From Desulfatiglans sp. (GTDB lineage Bacteria; Desulfobacterota; DSM-4660; Desulfatiglandales; HGW-15): DNA of 35,198 bases. The stretch covers positions 1-35,198 of the forward strand of contig JAAZBV010000125.1 of NCBI GenBank assembly GCA_012513605.1, given 5' to 3'. Below the pieces are notes generated by a model that was not told the origin of the DNA, did not search any database, and was given only the letters and a program-made list of their open reading frames with translations. Below are positions 1-8,293 of this stretch, in pieces. Made by a program: the position numbers and the translations under genes. How positions within the stretch are numbered: the stretch's first letter is position 1; each line of letters opens with the position of its first letter.

Positions 1-112
1 CTTCCAGTAGATATTTTATATGGACAACAAAATATATTGTATGTACGATCAAACCTTAACATTAAAATTTATCCTGTCATTTCAATAGATTTTAGCTTGA
101 CGCCAATGCGCC

Positions 113-128
113 TTCGCGGGAATGACGA
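113..128 (-). repeat. CGTCATTCCCGCGAA-type intergenic repeat fragment
   Basis: Read on the minus strand this segment gives TCGTCATTCCCGCGAA. It is the start of a dispersed intergenic repeat that is common in many bacterial genomes and is usually followed by an inverted GCGGGAATCC half. A related copy lies at 27989-28035. No gene is seen in 1-223, which otherwise holds AT-rich sequence. Assignment as a repeat rests on the match between the two copies and on general familiarity with this motif. Confidence 0.5.
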
Positions 129-223
129 CAATTATAAATTTACAATAACCGTGTAATAAATAAACGATACAGGTTTCATAGAACAAAACTGGTTCATTTT
201 TAAAATATGCCAGCACAATTACT

Positions 224-256
224 GATAAAAAAGGCCGGAAACCGGCCCTTTTTATC
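224..256 (-). terminator. Rho-independent terminator after ferredoxin gene
   Basis: An inverted repeat pairs GATAAAAAAGGCCGG with CCGGCCCTTTTTATC around a three-base AAA loop, with one bulge. On the minus strand the GC stem is followed by a run of T residues. It lies 17 bases beyond the stop codon of the small ferredoxin gene, so it is well placed to end the flavoprotein-ferredoxin transcript. Confidence 0.8.
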
Positions 257-272
257 GAAATAGCGTTTACCC

Positions 273-566
273 TTATACCTGCCCTATCTCCCCTGTCTTC
301 TTGTTCTTCCAGTAGGCCCTGGACTGAAGCGGCCAGTTGAACCTTATGGCCCCATCTGACGGGCAGTCGTTTACACAGCATCCGCAATACCAGCATTCAT
401 CAGGGTGCAGTATAATGGGCGGTGCGCCTGCCTCAGGGTTAGGGATATATACATCCACCTGGCATGTATCCACACAATTGTTGCACCCGGTGCAGTAATC
501 CGGGTCAAAGATGACCGGTTGGTTTGGCGTGATAACATTGGTCATTGCATATATTTTTTCGGACAT
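273..566 (-). CDS. Small 2x[4Fe-4S] ferredoxin, partner of the upstream flavoprotein
   Basis: This 97-residue protein has two bacterial-type cluster motifs: Cys25-x2-Cys28-x2-Cys31-x3-Cys35 and Cys58-x2-Cys61-x2-Cys64-x3-Cys68, the last followed by Pro. It should carry two [4Fe-4S] clusters and pass electrons in the cytoplasm; there is no signal peptide or membrane segment. I start it at the ATG ending at 566 because GGAGG stands ideally upstream, whereas an in-frame upstream start at 605 has no such site. It follows the flavoprotein gene at 721-2652 on the same strand, so the two probably form an electron-transferring complex, by analogy with AprA-AprB. It lacks the C-terminal extension of true AprB. 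The specific redox partner is inferred from position only. Confidence 0.85.
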   Translation of the reverse strand: MSEKIYAMTNVITPNQPVIFDPDYCTGCNNCVDTCQVDVYIPNPEAGAPPIILHPDECWYCGCCVNDCPSDGAIRFNWPLQSRAYWKNKKTGEIGQV

Positions 567-623
567 GTTTTGCCTCCGTTTCAAAAATCTAAATTTAAAA
601 TTCAATATTCAATATTAAGGATT

Positions 624-715
624 CTAGGGTTCATGGGTTCGAGGGTTTTTTACTTGCGCTTTTAATCTTGAATCTTGAATTAAAACACTTGAACCCCCGA
701 CCCCTTGAACCCTAG
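624..715. repeat. Inverted TTGAACCC-type degenerate repeat
   Basis: The segment opens with CTAGGGTTCATGGGTTCGAG and closes with the imperfect inverse CCCCTTGAACCCTAG, enclosing TCTTGAATCTTGAAT units. Similar TTGAACC/GGTTCAA-rich tracts lie at 27944-28150, 30712-30805 and 33371-33404, all in gaps next to genes. It separates the flavoprotein and ferredoxin genes but leaves their order and orientation intact. The function is unknown. Confidence 0.6.
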
Positions 716-720
716 ACCCC

Positions 721-2652
721 TTATTTCTTGTACACCCCTTTATAATCCCTGTTATGGGCCTCATACTCCTTCTTCATGTTTCCCCAGAACCTCTGTTCCT
801 GTAGTCTTGTTGTAAATTTATCATTCACAAGCCTTGCAACAAGGAACTTGTTCCACTCAGGCTGGTCCATCTTCGGGTAGTCTATACGCTGAAATCCCAT
901 GCGGCTCGCCTTTCTCGCTATGGATGCCTGCATAATAATCTTTGAGTGCTCCAGCATGGTGAGGTCTTCAATAGTTCTCAAAAGTTTATGCGGATCACAC
1001 GCATAGAGCTGGGGTGCAAATTCCTTTTCCATCCTTTCAAGTGCGTAAAGCCCAATCCTGAAAAGGTTCTCCGTCTTGAATTCGCTGTTGTAATACTGGT
1101 TGATCCTTGCGATCCCTGCGTGGAACTCCTTCCACTCTATACCGCTATCTCTGCGTGTTGGCGCATATATCCTCTCTTTTTCCTTCTGAATCTGATCACG
1201 TGACAACTTACCCTGCCCTATCTCCCTTGCATAGGAAGCTGCCTTTCTACCGGCATATCTCCCGGTAGCAGCGCAGTAACTGTGATCCTGGCCGCCCAAG
1301 AGCTGGGTGCCTGCCACATATAATCCATCCAGGTTGGTTTTCAGGTTCCAGTCCATCATGAAATTACCGCCGCCATTCCTCCACTGCGGCATACCTGCAC
1401 CCTCTATAAACCTGTAACTCTGCTGAAGGTCGCGGCTGCCATCAAAACCTGCCTTGTTAAATGTATCTATAATGATTTTTGTTGTGGACTCTTCTCCAAG
1501 CATAAGGTCCCATGTGGCCCTTCTTTCCACATCAGACATTGATGGCCAGTCGCCATAAAATGGCAGAGCGAAATTCCCTTTTTTAACCTCTTCAGCGACC
1601 TTCATCTGGACTTCCGGCGAAGGTATCATAGCGCCTGCATCCTCCCAGCCCTGGATAGGAAATGGAACCCTTTTGCCATTCGCATCAACTATAGGCACAT
1701 TTTCATAACTGGCGTCACCAGCCCCTGTATACCATTTGTGCTTTAGCCCAGTTGCAATACCTATCGGCATGCTTACCTCAAGGTTTGCAATCTCAGCGCC
1801 CGCCTTGAATGCCATTATAAGCCCTTCACCTGTCCATGTCCTTGGATGCATACTTGACATGCCGCAGAGTTCTGAGTTCATGAGCCACAGATCGCCTGCG
1901 CCGCCAGTGGCAATAATGGTTGATTTTGCCTTTACAATAACAAACTCGCCTGTCCTGCTGTTAAGCCCTGTTGCGCCTATAACACGTGCGCCCTGTTCGC
2001 CATTTTCAGTTAAGAGGCTTGTGCCTGCGACCCTGTCCATTACCTTAACGCCTAAACGTTTGCATTCCCTTTTCAATGCAGGTTTAAAGGTTGATCCCCA
2101 TATCCTGATAACTACATTTGATCTCTTTTCAGGCGGATTAAAGCCCGGTTCGCCAGCGCCCGGTTCAGGCCAGAGATTATGTTTTACCCCATACCTGGGA
2201 GAAAACATGAGTTTGGTATCATCATACCTGCCCTCAGCGCCTACATACTCATCATTAGTATCACGTATCTTTCCGCCCATCTGCTCCATCTCAAGGAGTG
2301 TGTCCCAGTCTTCCCTGCACTGAATCTGAAGCCCTATCCCGCAGCTCCAGGGCACATCTGCCATGTGTTCTGCCCACTCATCAGGATTAACCCTGGAATG
2401 GGGGTTTGCAGGCACATTACACCAGTGATCGCAGCCAGGCCCCCCTGCCCCGCTTCTGACCGTATCGCCCTTTTCGAGCAGCACCACCTTTACCCCTTCC
2501 CTGGCCGCTGATATGGCAGCCCAGCAGCCTGCAATACCGCCTCCGATCACAAGCACATCCGCATCGATCTCCTGTTCCTGCTCAAAACGAATCGGATAGG
2601 GCCAGCTTGGAGGTTGACCTGTCTTTTTTAGGTAATCATGCCATGTTGTCAT
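721..2652 (-). CDS. FAD-dependent oxidoreductase, AprA/fumarate-reductase flavoprotein superfamily
   Basis: This 643-residue protein has an N-terminal Rossmann FAD site, IGGGIAGCWAA, at about residues 36-46, followed by a typical LLEKGD segment. A C-terminal flavin-capping motif, LDGLYVAGTQLLGGQ, precedes an AprA/SdhA-like helical region. In the capping domain TGEGLIMAFKAGAEIANLE is followed by VSMPIGIA, where succinate and fumarate enzymes usually have QFHPT, so succinate is an unlikely substrate. No signal peptide is present, so it should be cytoplasmic. The start has GGAGAAG just upstream. With the 97-residue ferredoxin downstream it resembles an AprAB-like pair. Length is similar to AprA (about 660). 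True adenylylsulfate reductase, or another acid or enone reductase, cannot be told apart here; I regard the substrate as unknown. Confidence 0.8.
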   Translation of the reverse strand: MTTWHDYLKKTGQPPSWPYPIRFEQEQEIDADVLVIGGGIAGCWAAISAAREGVKVVLLEKGDTVRSGAGGPGCDHWCNVPANPHSRVNPDEWAEHMADVPWSCGIGLQIQCREDWDTLLEMEQMGGKIRDTNDEYVGAEGRYDDTKLMFSPRYGVKHNLWPEPGAGEPGFNPPEKRSNVVIRIWGSTFKPALKRECKRLGVKVMDRVAGTSLLTENGEQGARVIGATGLNSRTGEFVIVKAKSTIIATGGAGDLWLMNSELCGMSSMHPRTWTGEGLIMAFKAGAEIANLEVSMPIGIATGLKHKWYTGAGDASYENVPIVDANGKRVPFPIQGWEDAGAMIPSPEVQMKVAEEVKKGNFALPFYGDWPSMSDVERRATWDLMLGEESTTKIIIDTFNKAGFDGSRDLQQSYRFIEGAGMPQWRNGGGNFMMDWNLKTNLDGLYVAGTQLLGGQDHSYCAATGRYAGRKAASYAREIGQGKLSRDQIQKEKERIYAPTRRDSGIEWKEFHAGIARINQYYNSEFKTENLFRIGLYALERMEKEFAPQLYACDPHKLLRTIEDLTMLEHSKIIMQASIARKASRMGFQRIDYPKMDQPEWNKFLVARLVNDKFTTRLQEQRFWGNMKKEYEAHNRDYKGVYKK

Positions 2653-3096
2653 TTTTCTTCTCCATTAGAATTGAGGTTATATGAAGTATTCCATGAATCG
2701 CAGGCCCCAGGAGCTGACAGCAGATGGAAAAACCGCGGTTCAGGAACGCCAAAATACCTGTTTTAAAAAGTGCAGGGTTGGGTTGAGAAGAACCCTCTTC
2801 CAGCGGAGCAGTATATAGAAAGTTTTTAAAATATAAAATATTAATTTGATGACCATACAAAAAACCATCACAGATGTAACCATTTAACTTTTTCAGACTA
2901 TACATACATATGCCTTATGGCTGCATTAACCAGTCATGGGCATAAATGGCTATGAAAAGGCTTATCCGGCCAATGCCAAATAATATAATATTCAACTATC
3001 ATATTGATATTACTTGTTAATCAATAATTATTATATTCTGGTACGATAAATGCTTAAACGTCACAATATAATTTTTTTAAATCCCGGAGGTATTGA
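2653..3096. other. Divergent intergenic region without a credible gene
   Basis: This gap separates the leftward flavoprotein gene from the rightward export operon. A short open frame at 2636-2905 on the minus strand has no recognisable protein features and no good ribosome site. The right half is very AT-rich and contains a sigma-54-like promoter candidate, listed separately. The left half should carry the flavoprotein promoter, but I cannot point to a convincing one. Confidence 0.6.
3039..3054 (+). promoter_or_regulatory. Candidate sigma-54 (-24/-12) promoter for the export operon
   Basis: The sequence TGGTACGATAAATGCT matches the RpoN consensus TGGCAC-N5-TTGCW at 14 of 16 positions (counting the five unspecified), with the invariant GG and GC dinucleotides at the correct spacing. 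It ends 42 bases before the adaptor start codon. No upstream activator site was identified, so this remains a sequence match only. Confidence 0.45.
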
Positions 3097-4206
3097 ATGA
3101 AGAAGTTTGCAAAGGTTCTCCTTTTATTAATTGTTGTTTCAGTAATTGCTGTTGGAGGTTACTCATGGGTAAAGAATCGCAAACCCGCTGATCAGGGATT
3201 TGTGCTTGTGGATGCAGCAAAGGGAGATATAACCGAAAAGGCGGTTGCCATAGGACAGATAGAGCCAAGACAGAAATTCCACATAAAATCAAAGATCTCA
3301 GGCATTGTAAAAAGATGCCCGGCTGAGGTAGGGGATACGATCAATACTGGTGACCCGATCATAGAGATCAGCCCTGATCCCACCCCTGATGAACTCCTTG
3401 AGGCTGAGCATCTTGTAAAGACAGCACAACTCTCATTTGACCGGGCAAAAAAGGACTGGGAGCACTCACAGGAGCTCGCCCGTGAGGGGATAGAATCAAT
3501 AAACAAAAGGGATGTTCAGAAGGAGTCATATGAACGCGCAGGGATAGAGTTAACCAGGGCAAAGGATCGCATGCAGCTCATACAGGATGGCCGTATAAGC
3601 GGCAGGGGTAAAGATATGGAGACAATAGTAAGGGCCCCTGCGAAAGGCATATTGTTACAGCGTCTTGTAAACCCCGGAGACCCGGTTGTCCCACTTACAA
3701 GCTATCAGGCAGGCACAGAGCTTGCCACGCTTGCAGACATGAATGACCTTGTTTTTAAGGGTACAGTAGATGAGATAGATGTTGGCAAACTTAAGATTAA
3801 CATGCCTGTGCGAATAAAAATAGGGGCGCTGCCTGACCAGGCCGTCACAGGCAGATTGAGTAAGATAGCCCCGCAGGCCACAGAAAAGGACAATGCAAAG
3901 CTTTTTGAGGTAGAGATAGAGCTGGAGCAGTTCAAGGATGTGGAGCTCAGGGCCGGGTACTCTGCCAATGCGGATATTGTGATACGAGAAAAAAAAGAGA
4001 TACTCATGATACCTGAACGGCTGGTCATATTTGAGGATAATGGCGCAAAGGCCTTTGTAGAGATACCGGGAAAGACACCTGATGCAGAACCAAAAAAGGA
4101 GCCTATAACAGTTGGGCTCTCAGATGGACTCAATATAGAGGTCGTGTCAGGTTTAAATGAAGGTCAAAAGCTTGTACAGAGGCCTCCCAGGGAGATAAAG
4201 GGATAG
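3097..4206 (+). CDS. MacA/HlyD-type periplasmic adaptor (membrane fusion protein)
   Basis: This 369-residue protein starts with a single N-terminal membrane anchor (about residues 4-22) and continues as a periplasmic adaptor. The first half of a lipoyl/barrel-sandwich domain is near IKSKISGIVKRCPAEVGD (about 68-85). A charged alpha-hairpin rich in Glu/Lys/Arg spans about 105-165. The second lipoyl half is near APAKGILLQRLVNPGDPV, followed by a beta-barrel region. It should link the inner-membrane permeases to an outer-membrane channel. GGAGG lies eight bases before the ATG. The next gene begins one base after its stop, so they are translated together. No TolC-like gene is present in the window, so the outer-membrane partner must lie elsewhere. 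Confidence 0.9.
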   Translation: MKKFAKVLLLLIVVSVIAVGGYSWVKNRKPADQGFVLVDAAKGDITEKAVAIGQIEPRQKFHIKSKISGIVKRCPAEVGDTINTGDPIIEISPDPTPDELLEAEHLVKTAQLSFDRAKKDWEHSQELAREGIESINKRDVQKESYERAGIELTRAKDRMQLIQDGRISGRGKDMETIVRAPAKGILLQRLVNPGDPVVPLTSYQAGTELATLADMNDLVFKGTVDEIDVGKLKINMPVRIKIGALPDQAVTGRLSKIAPQATEKDNAKLFEVEIELEQFKDVELRAGYSANADIVIREKKEILMIPERLVIFEDNGAKAFVEIPGKTPDAEPKKEPITVGLSDGLNIEVVSGLNEGQKLVQRPPREIKG

Positions 4207-4207
4207 G

Positions 4208-5431
4208 ATGCTAAACATCATACGTCAGCTTATCCGTGACACAAAGAGCCAGAAGCTCCGCACCTTCCTTACACTGTTCGGTATGATATGGGGCACCACT
4301 GCAGTAAGCCTGCTTTTGGCCTTTGGCGACGGGTTTCATCAGCAACTGGCCAAAGAAAGTGCGGGTATAGGAAACGGTGTTGTAATCGGCTGGCCATCAC
4401 GAACATCAATTCCATATGACGGGCTCAACAAGGGCCGCTATATACTGGTAGATGATGAGGATATCCTTCTTATCAGGAAAAAGGCTGTTGGCCTTGGTTT
4501 TATCTCCAGTGAATATCAATCAGGAATGAAACTCCAGTATGGCACAAAAATCCTTTCTGTTGGGGTGGCAGGCATAGAACCTGAATATGGCGAAATCCGC
4601 AACCTTATCCCTCAAGCAGGGGGCAGGTTTATAAACCCCATTGACCTTCAGTTGAAAAAACGGGTGCTTTTTATTGGTAATGAACTGGCCGAACAGGTCT
4701 TCGGTAATGATCCACCGGTTGGCCGCACTCTGAATCTAAATGGTTCCCCTTTTCTGGTTGTGGGTGTGATGAAAAAAAAGGAACAGAACTCCAATTACAA
4801 TGGCTCAGACAAGGGCAAGGTCTTTATCCCTGCCACAACATTCAAGATGATGACAGGCCAGAAGTATGCGGGTAACCTTGTCTTTACAGCAACAGATGTT
4901 GATAAGACCGGGGCACTGATTACCGATGTGCGGCATATACTGGCGGCACGGCACCGGTTCAGCCCTGATGATGAAGAGGCAATAGGCTTCTGGGACACAT
5001 CTGAAAATGCAAAATTTATCAATACCCTTATGCTTGCCTTCAGGATATTCCTGGGGATGATAGGGTGCCTTACCATGGTCGTAGGAGGAATCGGCATATC
5101 AAATATCATGAATGTTGTGGTTGAAGAACGTACAAGAGAGATAGGCATAAAAATGGCCCTCGGCGCTAAACCGCGGTTTATCCTTGGTCAGTTTATGATA
5201 GAGACCCTCTCTCTTTCAATTGCTGGCGGGGTCATAGGCATCATAATAACTTATATAATATGCATGACCTTTCCTGTGCTGCACCTGAGCGATACAGTGG
5301 GAGATCCAAGGCTATCGCCATCTTCAGCTGCTGCCACTGCGCTGGTTCTGGGGTTAATAAGTTTTATCTCAGGCTGGTTCCCGGCGCGTACTGCCGCTAA
5401 CCTGGACCCTGTAACAGCCATGAAGATGTGA
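4208..5431 (+). CDS. ABC transporter permease, MacB/FtsX family (first of two)
   Basis: This 407-residue permease has the MacB_PCD-FtsX plan: an N-terminal transmembrane helix (about 17-40, FLTLFGMIWGTTAVSLLLAF), a periplasmic core domain to about residue 260, then three C-terminal helices. The coupling segment VEERTREIGIKMALGAKPR, on the cytoplasmic loop after the second helix, is typical of the family and contacts the ATPase. It ends in a conserved FPARTAANLDPVTAMK tail. No ATP-binding domain is fused, unlike Escherichia coli MacB. It overlaps or abuts both neighbours in the operon. It is similar to, but clearly distinct from, the next permease, so a heterodimer is likely. Confidence 0.9.
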   Translation: MLNIIRQLIRDTKSQKLRTFLTLFGMIWGTTAVSLLLAFGDGFHQQLAKESAGIGNGVVIGWPSRTSIPYDGLNKGRYILVDDEDILLIRKKAVGLGFISSEYQSGMKLQYGTKILSVGVAGIEPEYGEIRNLIPQAGGRFINPIDLQLKKRVLFIGNELAEQVFGNDPPVGRTLNLNGSPFLVVGVMKKKEQNSNYNGSDKGKVFIPATTFKMMTGQKYAGNLVFTATDVDKTGALITDVRHILAARHRFSPDDEEAIGFWDTSENAKFINTLMLAFRIFLGMIGCLTMVVGGIGISNIMNVVVEERTREIGIKMALGAKPRFILGQFMIETLSLSIAGGVIGIIITYIICMTFPVLHLSDTVGDPRLSPSSAAATALVLGLISFISGWFPARTAANLDPVTAMKM

Positions 5432-5439
5432 GGAGCCAA

Positions 5440-6699
5440 ATGCATATACCGAGAATAGGATTAATACTCTATCTGTTTTTGAGTTCAAGCCGAGTCCAGA
5501 AAAAAAGGGCTGTACTCACCATTGCATCAATCGCCTGGGGAACACTCTCTCTCCTGCTGCTGCTTGCCTTTGGAGAGGGGTTAAGTATCTCTACCTCCAC
5601 TGCAATGCAGGGCATAGGTAAAGATATTGCCGTATTATGGCCAGGGACAACAAGCCTTACATGGCAGGGGCTCCCACCCGGAAGACCGATAAGGCTTGAA
5701 ATAGAGGCTGTTGAGCTTTTAAGGGAAAGGGTTGTGAACCTCGCGGACGCAGCAGGGGAGATACAGAATTTTGGTGTGGGCATAAAGTATGGCAAGACAG
5801 GGACAAATGCCACTATAAAAGGGGTTACATGGGGATTTGGTGAGATACGCAATCATATACCTGCACCAGGGGGCCGCTTTATTGATATCAAGGATGAAGA
5901 TTCGAGAAGAAGGGTTGCCTTTATGGGTGATGAAATAGCAAAAAAGATCTTCGGTAATGAAGACCCGGTTGGTAAAGAGCTCCTTATTGAAAAGACCCCC
6001 TACACAGTTATCGGGGTGATGATGCCCAAGGTGATGATGGGGAATTACAACGGCATGGATAAAGACCAGATATGTATACCCATTACCACATTCAAGGCAC
6101 AGTTTAATAGGGACAGGCTTCAGATGCTTATCATAAAGCCTGACCACCCGGCGCGAATGAAGGCTGTGCTTGAAGGGGTAAACAAGGTGCTCGGGGTAAA
6201 ATATGGTTTTGATCCCGCTGATAAAAGGGTGTTAGGGACATGGGATACAGTAGAATCATCGAAAAGCCAGCGTGATATCATGGTTGGCCTGAAGATATTC
6301 CTGGGAATCATAGGGGGGCTTACTCTTATTATAGGTGGCGTGGGTGTCGCCAATATCATGTATGCGGTTGTAAAGGAGCGCACAAAGGAGATAGGGGTAA
6401 AAATGGCCCTTGGCGCGCGCAGCACATGGATTACAGGCCCTGTAGTCCTTGAGGGCATGCTTTACACTCTTACAGGTGGCACTATCGGTCTGTTAATGGC
6501 CATGGGGGCAATCATACTACTTGGGCATCTTCCGACAGAGGGAAACCAGGCTTTGGAAATGCTTGGAAAGCCAACCCTGTCTATCCCCATAGGCATTGTA
6601 TCGGCTCTTATACTTGGCATTATTGGCCTTGCAGCAGGATATTTCCCTGCAAGGCGTGCTGCATCCATTAACCCTGCGGAGACGCTCCGCTACGAATGA
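5440..6699 (+). CDS. ABC transporter permease, MacB/FtsX family (second of two)
   Basis: This FtsX-type permease of 419 residues, counted from the ATG at 5440, has the same plan as the preceding gene: an N-terminal helix, a periplasmic core and three C-terminal helices. The cytoplasmic coupling motif is VKERTKEIGVKMALGARST and the tail is YFPARRAASINPAETLRYE. A GTG at 5428 is in frame, but AGGAG at 5431-5435 lies just before the ATG at 5440, so I prefer the ATG. The two permeases share the AFGxG and FGNxxPVG patterns, consistent with duplication followed by specialisation. It probably pairs with its neighbour around the shared ATPase to export a peptide, lipid or drug-like substrate. Confidence 0.88.
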   Translation: MHIPRIGLILYLFLSSSRVQKKRAVLTIASIAWGTLSLLLLLAFGEGLSISTSTAMQGIGKDIAVLWPGTTSLTWQGLPPGRPIRLEIEAVELLRERVVNLADAAGEIQNFGVGIKYGKTGTNATIKGVTWGFGEIRNHIPAPGGRFIDIKDEDSRRRVAFMGDEIAKKIFGNEDPVGKELLIEKTPYTVIGVMMPKVMMGNYNGMDKDQICIPITTFKAQFNRDRLQMLIIKPDHPARMKAVLEGVNKVLGVKYGFDPADKRVLGTWDTVESSKSQRDIMVGLKIFLGIIGGLTLIIGGVGVANIMYAVVKERTKEIGVKMALGARSTWITGPVVLEGMLYTLTGGTIGLLMAMGAIILLGHLPTEGNQALEMLGKPTLSIPIGIVSALILGIIGLAAGYFPARRAASINPAETLRYE

Positions 6700-6706
6700 G
6701 GTATAT

Positions 6707-7444
6707 ATGTTACTGAGAAATTTTTTCAATTCAAAATCCAATAATCATAAACAGGAAAATGGTGAGGTAATCAGCCTTAAGAGGCTATCCAAGGTATATG
6801 ATACAGGGAAGATCAAGGTGGAAGCATTAAGGGGTGTAGACCTTGCGGTTTATTCCGGTGAGATGGTAGCCATTACCGGGCCATCCGGGTCAGGTAAAAG
6901 CACGCTCATGAACCTTATCGGTTGTCTTGATACTGCCACATCAGGAAGTTACCTTTTGCGTGGTGAAGAGGTCTCAGGCATGAGCAGGGAAGCGCTCGCC
7001 AGTATAAGAAACAGGCGTGTGGGATTTATCTTTCAGAGTTTTAACCTCCTCCCCCAGATATCCGCATATGAAAATGTTGAGATGCCCCTTATCTTCGGTG
7101 GCATGCCAAAGAGAAACAGGAAGGAAAGGGTTATGGAATTACTTGACCGTGTTGGTCTTTCGGAACGTATCGATCATAAACCCACAGAGCTTTCAGGCGG
7201 GCAGATGCAGCGTGTAGCCATTGCAAGGGCCCTCGCCATGGACCCTGATGTCATCCTTGCTGATGAACCTACCGGCAACCTTGACACAGGGGCAGGAGGC
7301 GACATCATGAACCTCTTTATTGAGCTGTGGGAACAGGGGCGCACAATACTGGTTATCACCCATGACCCGGCCCTGGCAAAAAGGGCCCCGCGTCAGGTGG
7401 AGATAAGGGATGGCAACATAACAGAGGACATAAGGAGAAATTAA
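6707..7444 (+). CDS. ABC transporter ATP-binding protein, MacB/LolD type
   Basis: This 245-residue ATPase has a complete nucleotide-binding site: Walker [10 protein letters not shown], the Q-loop in [11 protein letters not shown], the signature [15 protein letters not shown], Walker [13 protein letters not shown] and the switch His in VITHD. The FNLL and EPTGNLD forms place it in the LolD/FtsE/MacB group. I start it at the ATG at 6707, seven bases after the permease stop and preceded by GAGG; an open frame extending back to 6596 lies inside the permease gene. It is the last gene of the operon and should energise both permeases. No clear intrinsic terminator follows; the next few hundred bases hold a gene remnant. 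Confidence 0.93.
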   Translation: MLLRNFFNSKSNNHKQENGEVISLKRLSKVYDTGKIKVEALRGVDLAVYSGEMVAITGPSGSGKSTLMNLIGCLDTATSGSYLLRGEEVSGMSREALASIRNRRVGFIFQSFNLLPQISAYENVEMPLIFGGMPKRNRKERVMELLDRVGLSERIDHKPTELSGGQMQRVAIARALAMDPDVILADEPTGNLDTGAGGDIMNLFIELWEQGRTILVITHDPALAKRAPRQVEIRDGNITEDIRRN

Positions 7445-7540
7445 GATGGAAAGGGTTAAGCTGGAAGCATAGAACTATTTGGCAATACTCACCCAAGTGA
7501 ATAGATTGGCATCTTTTTTAATGAGAGTTATACGTGTTAG

Positions 7541-8055
7541 AGAGAAAAATTTGGAATAAAGGGGGTCAGCATAAGCGGTGGTGAACCCCTTATGACCCTC
7601 GAAAAATCATATCCGCAGTAACCGGCCGTTTTGGTGATGGGATACATAAATGGCTCTACACAAACGGTATACTGATTACAGAGGAGATACTCTGATACAT
7701 CCTTTCAGTATGACACTAAATCAGGACGATTTACATTCAAAGGCTCGATACTGAAATATATTGCAGTAGATATACCTGTAACCATCTCCTATTTTGATTC
7801 AACGCTTAATGAGTCTACATCGTACAGAAATCCATTCAGGGATATCAAACTCAACAGCAGAAAAAAGATCACTGCTGAACGCTGGCGCACAATACCTGAT
7901 ATTGAGCTAAGTGGAGATGAAAAATTGATTTTTATGAAAAGGTTCATGGATGGGGTTACAAACGACCAGATCCCTGAATCTCAAAAATAGGCGGATATTA
8001 CCTCAATGGAAGAACCTCACATGGGGTTGCAGGAATATTGGTAAGATTTTTATAG
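7541..8055 (+). pseudogene. Decayed radical-SAM gene remnant with several frameshifts
   Basis: No intact open frame exists here, but four overlapping segments in alternating frames read as one degraded protein. Segment 7541-7618 gives KFGIKGVSISGGEPLM, containing the GGEP motif of radical-SAM enzymes. Segment 7585-7695 gives VTGRFGDGIHKWLYTNGIL, matching the following strand of that fold (WLYTNG). Segment 7694-7990 is about 98 codons and includes VDIPVTISYFDSTLNESTSY. Segment 7981-8055 returns to the second frame. The N-terminal Cys-x3-Cys-x2-Cys cluster motif is missing. At least three frame changes and a lost 5' end show that the gene is dead. Assignment to the radical-SAM family is from motif memory; the C-terminal parts are unrecognised. 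Confidence 0.55.
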
Positions 8056-8118
8056 AATCTATCCCTGTTTAAAGGCACTCTTACAGGCATAAGGTAGACG
8101 GAAAATTCAAAAATACCA

Positions 8119-8195
8119 TTCACCACGGAGACCACGGAGAGCACGGAGAATTTTTTAAGCTTTTACTCCGTGCTCTCCGTGTCCTCCGTGGTGAA
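8119..8195. repeat. CACGGAG hairpin repeat (MITE/REP-like)
   Basis: The left arm carries three spaced CACGGAG/CCACGGAG units and the right arm carries their inverse, CTCCGTG three times, around a 17-base AT-rich loop. The arms are about 30 bases each and pair almost perfectly. This type of CACGGAG hairpin is found scattered in many anaerobe genomes. It sits in the gene-free interval beside the radical-SAM remnant. It is not a terminator in the usual sense, because the stem is long and no gene ends next to it. Confidence 0.75.
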
Positions 8196-8244
8196 AATTC
8201 TTTGCTTATAACAACATATTAGAAGATTCAAAACCCCTAATACA

Positions 8245-8284
8245 GGATGGATCAAATTGTCAGGTAATGACGCTTGATCCATCC
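8245..8284 (-). other. Hairpin just downstream of the ADC-like gene
   Basis: A perfect 11-base inverted repeat, GGATGGATCAA and TTGATCCATCC, encloses 18 bases. It begins 10 bases beyond the stop codon of the ADC-like gene on the minus strand. There is no T-run after the stem, so intrinsic termination is doubtful; it could stabilise the 3' end of the message or be an operator. Confidence 0.45.
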
Positions 8285-8293
8285 ATGATTACA

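Noticed and set aside
1736-2323. Plus-strand frame of 195 codons inside the flavoprotein gene
   Set aside because: It is antisense to a gene with clear FAD motifs; the predicted protein is Pro/Ser-rich and without family features.
721-2652. Call as fumarate reductase or as AprA with a gene symbol
   Set aside because: The HPT motif of fumarate/succinate enzymes is missing and the ferredoxin partner lacks the AprB tail; only the superfamily is supported.
2636-2905. Minus-strand frame of 89 codons upstream of the flavoprotein
   Set aside because: It overlaps the flavoprotein start in another frame, has no ribosome-binding site and no recognisable protein pattern.
5428-5430. GTG at 5428 as start of the second permease
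   Set aside because: The AGGAG at 5431-5435 lies after it and serves the ATG at 5440 instead.
8119-8195. CRISPR array from repeated CACGGAG words
   Set aside because: The units are 7-8 bases, arranged as opposing arms of a hairpin, with no spacers of constant length.
8245-8284. Intrinsic terminator after the ADC-like gene
   Set aside because: The stem is perfect, but no T-run follows on the minus strand; kept only as a hairpin.
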